A stretch of DNA of 64,000 nt from positions 1,116,001 through 1,180,000 of the forward strand of contig NZ_LR134533.1 in assembly GCF_900638685.1 (NCBI RefSeq), given 5' to 3'. Made by a program: the position numbers and the translations under genes. Shown piece by piece: positions 59,795 through 64,000 of this stretch. Under the pieces are notes generated by a model. The model had not been told where the DNA came from, did not search any database, and was given only the letters and a program-made list of their open reading frames with translations. The stretch is from Neisseria weaveri (GTDB lineage Bacteria > Pseudomonadota > Gammaproteobacteria > Burkholderiales > Neisseriaceae). The first letter of the stretch is position 1; each line of letters opens with the position of its first letter.

Positions 59795-61180
59795 ATGAAA
59801 GGCAACATCGGTGTGATCGGTTTGGCCGTAATGGGTCAAAACCTGATTCTCAATATGAATGACAAAGGGTTTAAAGTTGTCGCATTTAACCGTACTACTT
59901 CCAAAGTCGATGATTTTTTAAACGGTGCTGCAAAAAATACCGATATTATCGGTGCTTATTCTTTGCAAGATTTGGTAGATAAACTGGAAAAACCAAGAAA
60001 AATCATGATGATGGTTCGTGCCGGCTCGGTAGTTGACGATTTTATCGCCCAATTGCTCCCCTTATTGGACGAGGGAGACATCATTATTGACGGTGGCAAT
60101 GCCAATTATCCCGATTCAACCAGACGTACCCGTGAGCTCGCCGAAAAAGGCATCCGTTTTATCGGTGCAGGTGTGTCCGGTGGCGAAGAAGGTGCAAGAA
60201 ACGGCCCTTCTATTATGCCCGGCGGCAACGAATCGGCCTGGCCCGAAGTTAAAGAAATTCTGCAAGCCATTTCGGCAAAAACACCGGAAGGCGAGTCCTG
60301 TTGCAATTGGGTCGGGCGCGACGGTGCCGGACATTTTGTGAAAATGGTTCACAACGGCATCGAATACGGCGATATGCAGCTGATTTGCGAAGCTTACCAA
60401 TTTATGAAAGACGGTTTGGGGCTGACTTATCCACAAATGCATGAAATTTTCAGCGCTTGGAACCAAACCGAGTTGGATTCTTACTTAATTCAAATTACTG
60501 CCGATATTTTGGGTTACAAAGATGAAAACGGCGAACCGTTGGTGGAGAAAATTCTGGATACCGCAGGCCAAAAAGGTACCGGAAAATGGACAGGTATCAA
60601 TGCTTTGGATTTAGGTATTCCTTTAACGTTGATTTCCGAATCCGTTTTTGCCCGTTGCGTTTCCGCTTTCAAAGATCAGCGCGTCGAAGCCGCCCGTTTG
60701 TTTGGTAAAACCGTTACCCCTATTGAAGGCGATAAATCAGAATGGGTGGAAGCCTTGCGTGAAGCATTATTGGCTTCAAAAATTATTTCTTATGCACAAG
60801 GTTTTATGCTGATCCGTGAAGCCAGTGAAACCAATAACTGGGATTTGAATTACGGCAATACCGCTTTATTGTGGCGTGAAGGCTGTATTATCCGCAGCGC
60901 ATTCTTGGGCAACATCCGTGATGCTTACGAAAACAATCCGGATTTGATTTTCTTGGGTTCGGATGCCTATTTCAAAGCCATTTTGGAAAAATGTCTGTCT
61001 GCTTGGCGTAAAGTAGTGGCTAAATCGGTTGAAGCAGGCATTCCGATGCCTTGCATGGCTTCTGCGATTACTTTCTTGGACGGTTATACTACCGAGCGTT
61101 TGCCTGCCAATCTGTTGCAGGCCCAACGTGATTACTTCGGTGCGCATACTTACGAACGGTATCGACAGACCGCGCGGTGA
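59795..61180 (+). CDS. gnd: 6-phosphogluconate dehydrogenase, frameshifted near the 3' end
   Basis: This enzyme of the oxidative pentose phosphate pathway makes ribulose 5-phosphate and NADPH. The NADP-binding loop (GVIGLAVMGQNLILNMNDKG), the GAGVSGGEEGARNGPSIMPG segment near residue 126 and the KMVHNGIEYGDMQ catalytic lysine region near 183 are intact. The frame stops after 461 residues with a non-family end (GAHTYERYRQTAR). The next frame continues the family C-terminus to 61244. Removing one G at about 61158 restores a 482-residue protein. Either a real mutation or a sequencing error. Confidence 0.92.
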   Translation: MKGNIGVIGLAVMGQNLILNMNDKGFKVVAFNRTTSKVDDFLNGAAKNTDIIGAYSLQDLVDKLEKPRKIMMMVRAGSVVDDFIAQLLPLLDEGDIIIDGGNANYPDSTRRTRELAEKGIRFIGAGVSGGEEGARNGPSIMPGGNESAWPEVKEILQAISAKTPEGESCCNWVGRDGAGHFVKMVHNGIEYGDMQLICEAYQFMKDGLGLTYPQMHEIFSAWNQTELDSYLIQITADILGYKDENGEPLVEKILDTAGQKGTGKWTGINALDLGIPLTLISESVFARCVSAFKDQRVEAARLFGKTVTPIEGDKSEWVEALREALLASKIISYAQGFMLIREASETNNWDLNYGNTALLWREGCIIRSAFLGNIRDAYENNPDLIFLGSDAYFKAILEKCLSAWRKVVAKSVEAGIPMPCMASAITFLDGYTTERLPANLLQAQRDYFGAHTYERYRQTAR

Positions 61181-61244
61181 ATTTTTCCACACCAATTGGA
61201 CCGGTAAAGGCGGCGATACCGCTTCTACTACTTACGATATTTGA
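61159..61244 (+). pseudogene. gnd: Displaced C-terminal part of gnd
   Basis: In the frame shifted by one base, this segment reads IDRPRGEFFHTNWTGKGGDT followed by ASTTYDI and a TGA. That is the conserved tail of 6-phosphogluconate dehydrogenase, which in the family reaches into the partner subunit's active site. It is separated from the rest of the gene by a single-base insertion. Confidence 0.85.
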
Positions 61245-61269
61245 TTTTATCCGCTTGTTGGTTGGCAAA

Positions 61270-61295
61270 AGGCCGTCTGAATTTTCAGACGGCCT
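61270..61295 (+). terminator. Inverted-DUS hairpin after gnd
   Basis: A perfect palindrome followed by T lies 25 bp after the restored gnd stop. Confidence 0.8.
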
Positions 61296-61451
61296 TTTTC
61301 ATTTGAGTTATACACAAATAGGATAATTGATTTAATGGGAGATTATTTGCGTGGATAATTATAACTTTTTGAAAATAATAAATTAAATTTATTCCAATCA
61401 AGGCAGGTAATTAAAAATTTATTTTGCCCACATCTTTATCCACAAAGTTGT

Positions 61452-62399
61452 TCACACCACGTTTTTCGGATTACCGCCGACAAAGCTGTGGATATTGTCT
61501 GAAAGAATATCAAACAGGCGGTTGTGTGCTTCGGTGCTTGCCCATGCGATGTGCGGCGTAACAATCAAATTCGGCAAACGGGATTTAAGCAACGGATTGC
61601 CGTTTCGGGGCGGCTCTTCCGTTAACACGTCTACACCGGCTCCGCCCAATTGGCCGTATTTCAAAGCGGCGATTAATGCATGTTCGTTTACCAAGCCGCC
61701 GCGTCCGCAATTAATCAGAATGGCACCGGGTTTCATTTGCTGTAATTCTTTTTCGCTAATCATATCGGCCGTCTGTTCGGTTAGCGGATAATGCAGCGAG
61801 ACTACATCTGCACTGCTTATCGCTTCATTAAATGCCGTGTAGCCTTCCCGAATTGCGGAAGCATGTTTGTGTTCGCCGAAAATTACCTTCATTCCGAAAG
61901 CCTGTGCATAAGTTGCCAAAGTCGTTCCGATATTGCCGCGTCCGAAAATGGCCAAGGTTTTGCCTTTCAAATCGCGTATCGGGGCACCGAAATGGCAGAA
62001 GTGCGGTGAATTTTGCCAGATTTCCGCAGCAATATCGCGCTGATAGGCCGGCAGGTTGCGCATTAGCGCGATCATCATCATGAAAGCGTGTTCGGCAACG
62101 GATTCATTGCCGTAAGCGCGAATATTGCAAACGGTAACCTTGGCGGCTTTCGCGGCTTCCAAATCGATATTGTTGGTGCCGGTTGCTGCAACGGCAATCA
62201 GTTTCAGTTGCGGATTGTCGGCGATGTGTTGGCGGTTAATCACGACTTTATTGGTGATGACGATGTGTGCGTCTTTAATTCTCGCTGCCGTTTCATCAGC
62301 CGCAGTTTGGCCGTATTCGGTCAAAGTGTGTGGAAAATCAAAGTGAAACGGGCGTTTCGGCAGCGTGTCGCCGTCCAATACGACAATATTCAGTTTCAT
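61452..62399 (-). CDS. hprA: D-2-hydroxyacid dehydrogenase (glycerate dehydrogenase/hydroxypyruvate reductase type)
   Basis: The 315-residue protein has the NAD-binding loop LAIFGRGNIGTTLATYAQAF near residue 149. Catalytic residues fit the family: arginine in INCGRGGLVNE near 230, glutamate in VDVLTEEPPRN near 260 and histidine in VTPHIAWAS near 283. It reduces 2-keto acids or oxidises D-2-hydroxyacids; glycerate is inferred from similarity to HprA. DnaA-box-like motifs flank its 3' end. Confidence 0.87.
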   Translation of the reverse strand: MKLNIVVLDGDTLPKRPFHFDFPHTLTEYGQTAADETAARIKDAHIVITNKVVINRQHIADNPQLKLIAVAATGTNNIDLEAAKAAKVTVCNIRAYGNESVAEHAFMMMIALMRNLPAYQRDIAAEIWQNSPHFCHFGAPIRDLKGKTLAIFGRGNIGTTLATYAQAFGMKVIFGEHKHASAIREGYTAFNEAISSADVVSLHYPLTEQTADMISEKELQQMKPGAILINCGRGGLVNEHALIAALKYGQLGGAGVDVLTEEPPRNGNPLLKSRLPNLIVTPHIAWASTEAHNRLFDILSDNIHSFVGGNPKNVV

Positions 62400-62557
62400 A
62401 AGTATCCTTTGCTATCAAATATTTTGATTTAATAAATTTTTTCTAAATGTGGATAGTTGTAATTAACTTTCATTTTAACTTGATAATAATTATTATTTTT
62501 GCAATTAATTTTCATACAGTTTTTTCAGACGGCCTTTGCCGTCAGTCGGAGAAGTTT

Positions 62558-62788
62558 ATGTTAAAAACCATTACCTTTGCCATTCTGCATTTCGGCGTTG
62601 CGTTTACGGTGGCCTATGTGTTGACCGGCAGCATCGGTATTTCGAGTGCGGTGGCTTTGATCGAGCCGATTGTGAATACGGTGGTTTTTTATTTTCATGA
62701 AAAAGCCTGGAAGCGTTATGAAGATAAAAAAGGCATCAAAATCACTACGCAAAGCAAGATTCCTTTGCATCAGTGTATCGGCAACTAA
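62558..62788 (+). CDS. DUF2061 family small membrane protein
   Basis: The 76-residue protein has two hydrophobic helices (TITFAILHFGVAFTVAYVLT and ISSAVALIEPIVNTVVFYFH) followed by a basic tail with HEKAWKR, a pattern of the DUF2061 family. Its function is unknown. The ATG at 62558 has GGAGA 6 bp upstream; an upstream frame from 62447 is an artefact that runs through an uptake sequence. Confidence 0.85.
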   Translation: MLKTITFAILHFGVAFTVAYVLTGSIGISSAVALIEPIVNTVVFYFHEKAWKRYEDKKGIKITTQSKIPLHQCIGN

Positions 62789-62876
62789 AGCCTGTTCCGG
62801 CCGGTTGTGTTTTAAAAAAAACGGCCGTTGTGTGATAATCCTGCCGTATTTTTAATCTTTTGCAAAGGGCAGAACG

Positions 62877-63203
62877 ATGGGTTTGATTATTGAAGATATT
62901 GTAACCGGCCACGGTAAAGAAGCGGAAAAAGGTAAGGAAATCACCGTTCATTACACCGGTTGGTTGGAAGACGGTACCAAATTCGATTCGAGTTTGGACC
63001 GACGCCAGCCGTTGACCATTACTTTGGGTGTCGGCCAGGTTATTCAAGGCTGGGACGAAGGTTTCGGCGGGATGAAGGAAGGCGGTAAGCGTAAGCTGAC
63101 GATTCCTTCTGAAATGGGTTACGGCGAGCGCGGTGCGGGCGGTGTGATTCCGCCGAATGCGACTTTGATTTTCGAAGTGGAACTGTTGAAAGTTTACGAA
63201 TAA
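62877..63203 (+). CDS. FKBP-type peptidyl-prolyl isomerase
   Basis: The 108-residue single-domain FKBP has [19 protein letters not shown] near residue 24, the [20 protein letters not shown] segment near 53 and [20 protein letters not shown] near 82, covering the whole family fold. No signal peptide is present, so it is probably cytoplasmic. It catalyses proline isomerisation. Confidence 0.95.
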   Translation: MGLIIEDIVTGHGKEAEKGKEITVHYTGWLEDGTKFDSSLDRRQPLTITLGVGQVIQGWDEGFGGMKEGGKRKLTIPSEMGYGERGAGGVIPPNATLIFEVELLKVYE

Positions 63204-63511
63204 GTTATCCCCGATAAACTTGTAAAAAAAGTATTTAAATTTCAGTTTGTTGGTGTTTAAATTCACAAGATTTACAAAGTTATCCCTATATTTATCCACA
63301 AGGCCGTCTGAATTTCTTTATTTTTCAGACGGCCTTTTCTATTTTTCCGTCAATGAATTTAAGTTTTTTTATAACCGGTAAATTCTGTTTCGGGTTTTAC
63401 GGTTGTGTATCTATGCAGTTGACCGGCTGCAGGCTTGGCAGGGCTTCGGTTATAATGCTGCTTTTAATCGATTAAACCGTTCGGTTTATCCACAAGAAAA
63501 AGGTTTTGAGT
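63204..63511. other. Intergenic region before the PhnA-like gene
   Basis: This 308-bp gap holds the FKBP terminator hairpin and two TTATCCACA boxes (63292 and 63486). I see no gene. Confidence 0.5.
63301..63335 (+). terminator. Inverted-DUS hairpin after the FKBP gene
   Basis: Two facing uptake sequences enclose an 11-base loop and are followed by TTTT. Confidence 0.75.
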
Positions 63512-63841
63512 ATGAGTTTTCCGGCTTGTCCGCAATGCGGTTCCGAATTTACTTATCACGACGGTATGCAGTTGGTTTGTCCCGAATGCGCCCATGAATG
63601 GCAGGAAGGCGAGGCGGCTGTCGAAGAAACGGCGGTGGTTAAAGATGCCAACGGCACGCCTCTGGCCGACGGTGATACGGTGGTGTTGATTAAAGATTTG
63701 AAGGTCAAAGGCAGCTCGCTGGTGATTAAACAGGGAACGAAAGTAAAAGGCATCCGCTTGCAGGAAGGCGATCATGATATTGCCTGTAAAATCGACGGCA
63801 GCGCGATGAATTTGAAATCTGAATTTGTGAAAAAAGCATAA
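63512..63841 (+). CDS. PhnA/YjdM-family zinc ribbon protein
   Basis: The 109-residue protein has an N-terminal zinc ribbon with paired cysteines (CPQC at residues 6-9 and CPEC at 23-26) and the conserved PhnA C-terminal domain ([20 protein letters not shown], then [20 protein letters not shown]). The family was named for phosphonate genes but is not an established phosphonoacetate hydrolase in this form. The ATG at 63512 follows AAAAAGG. Confidence 0.92.
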   Translation: MSFPACPQCGSEFTYHDGMQLVCPECAHEWQEGEAAVEETAVVKDANGTPLADGDTVVLIKDLKVKGSSLVIKQGTKVKGIRLQEGDHDIACKIDGSAMNLKSEFVKKA

Positions 63842-63866
63842 CGGCTGGTGTGCTTTAATTAAAAAA

Positions 63867-63893
63867 ACGGCGGAATCAATCCGCCGTTTTTTT
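63867..63893 (+). terminator. Bidirectional intrinsic terminator at the right end
   Basis: The perfect hairpin ACGGCGGA/TCCGCCGT is flanked by A7 and T7 tracts between convergent genes. Confidence 0.9.
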
Positions 63894-63924
63894 ATGTTTT
63901 GCAGTTAACCGATATTTGTTTGTC

Positions 63925-64000
63925 TTAAGCGGTTTGCAGACCGGTTACGGGCTTGGGGTTGCCGGTATTGTGCAAAGTTTGATAGCTGGGTTTGAGCTGG
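63925..64000 (-). CDS. C-terminal end of an unidentified gene (cut by window edge)
   Basis: On the minus strand an open frame enters from the right edge and ends at TAA (63925-63927), encoding about 25 residues ending QTLHNTGNPKPVTGLQTA. Too short to identify. The strong terminator just after it supports a real gene end. Confidence 0.55.
   Translation of the reverse strand, partial: QLKPSYQTLHNTGNPKPVTGLQTA

Overview
The window is a chromosomal segment of a Neisseria species, or a very close relative in the Neisseriaceae. The main evidence is the neisserial DNA uptake sequence (DUS) in its AG form (AGGCCGTCTGAA), which occurs dozens of times, mostly as inverted pairs just after genes where it doubles as a transcription terminator. 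Gene content agrees: comEA beside an rRNA operon, lptD-surA, lpxC near gnd, and a split amgK/murU pair. I see no prophage, insertion sequence, CRISPR array or Correia element.

Layout. 1-545: start of a purine permease, running off the left edge. 852-4897: complete Mla phospholipid-transport operon (mlaF-E-D-C-B-A). 5039-10927: small conserved genes, a thioesterase, a TlpA-like thioredoxin, aroG, a pseudouridine synthase, a secreted protein and fhs. 11324-17434: comEA and a complete rRNA operon on the minus strand (16S, tRNA-Ile, tRNA-Ala, 23S, 5S) with promoter, boxA, processing stems and terminator. 17796-23842: ruvA, rlpA, trmL, comF, bioH, bioC, mnmE. 23988-24616: a VapBC toxin-antitoxin pair. 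24972-30198: benE, a sodium/alanine symporter, a CcsA-like protein and ffh. 30255-31740: an AT-rich patch with two secreted proteins. 31803-38429: metE, the coupled cstA / CC-tail protein / ArsA-like ATPase operon, and metR. 38513-47340: envelope genes (surA, lptD, amgK, murJ, murU) with an EEP-family hydrolase and luxS. 47489-54921: gltX, xseB-ispA, tsaC, purD, yigZ, etfA-etfB. 55141-63841: waaC, pncA, trmO, lpxC, gnd (frameshifted), hprA, a DUF2061 protein, an FKBP and a PhnA-like protein.

How the genes fit together. Outer-membrane biogenesis is strongly represented: Mla (lipid asymmetry), LptD (LPS insertion), SurA (porin chaperone), LpxC and WaaC (lipid A and core). Peptidoglycan precursor supply appears in MurJ, AmgK and MurU. 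tRNA modification is spread across MnmE, TrmL, TsaC and TrmO. Competence is represented by ComEA, ComF and the uptake sequences themselves.

The most notable non-coding signal is in the right third. Two perfect 16-bp parS centromere palindromes lie 2.9 kb apart (53202 and 56136). DnaA-box-like TTATCCACA motifs become frequent from about 46 kb onward, with clusters at 50144-50404 and 59480-59606. I infer that this end of the window is close to the replication origin. The AT-rich 736-bp gap between lpxC and gnd is the best oriC candidate within the window, but this is unproven.
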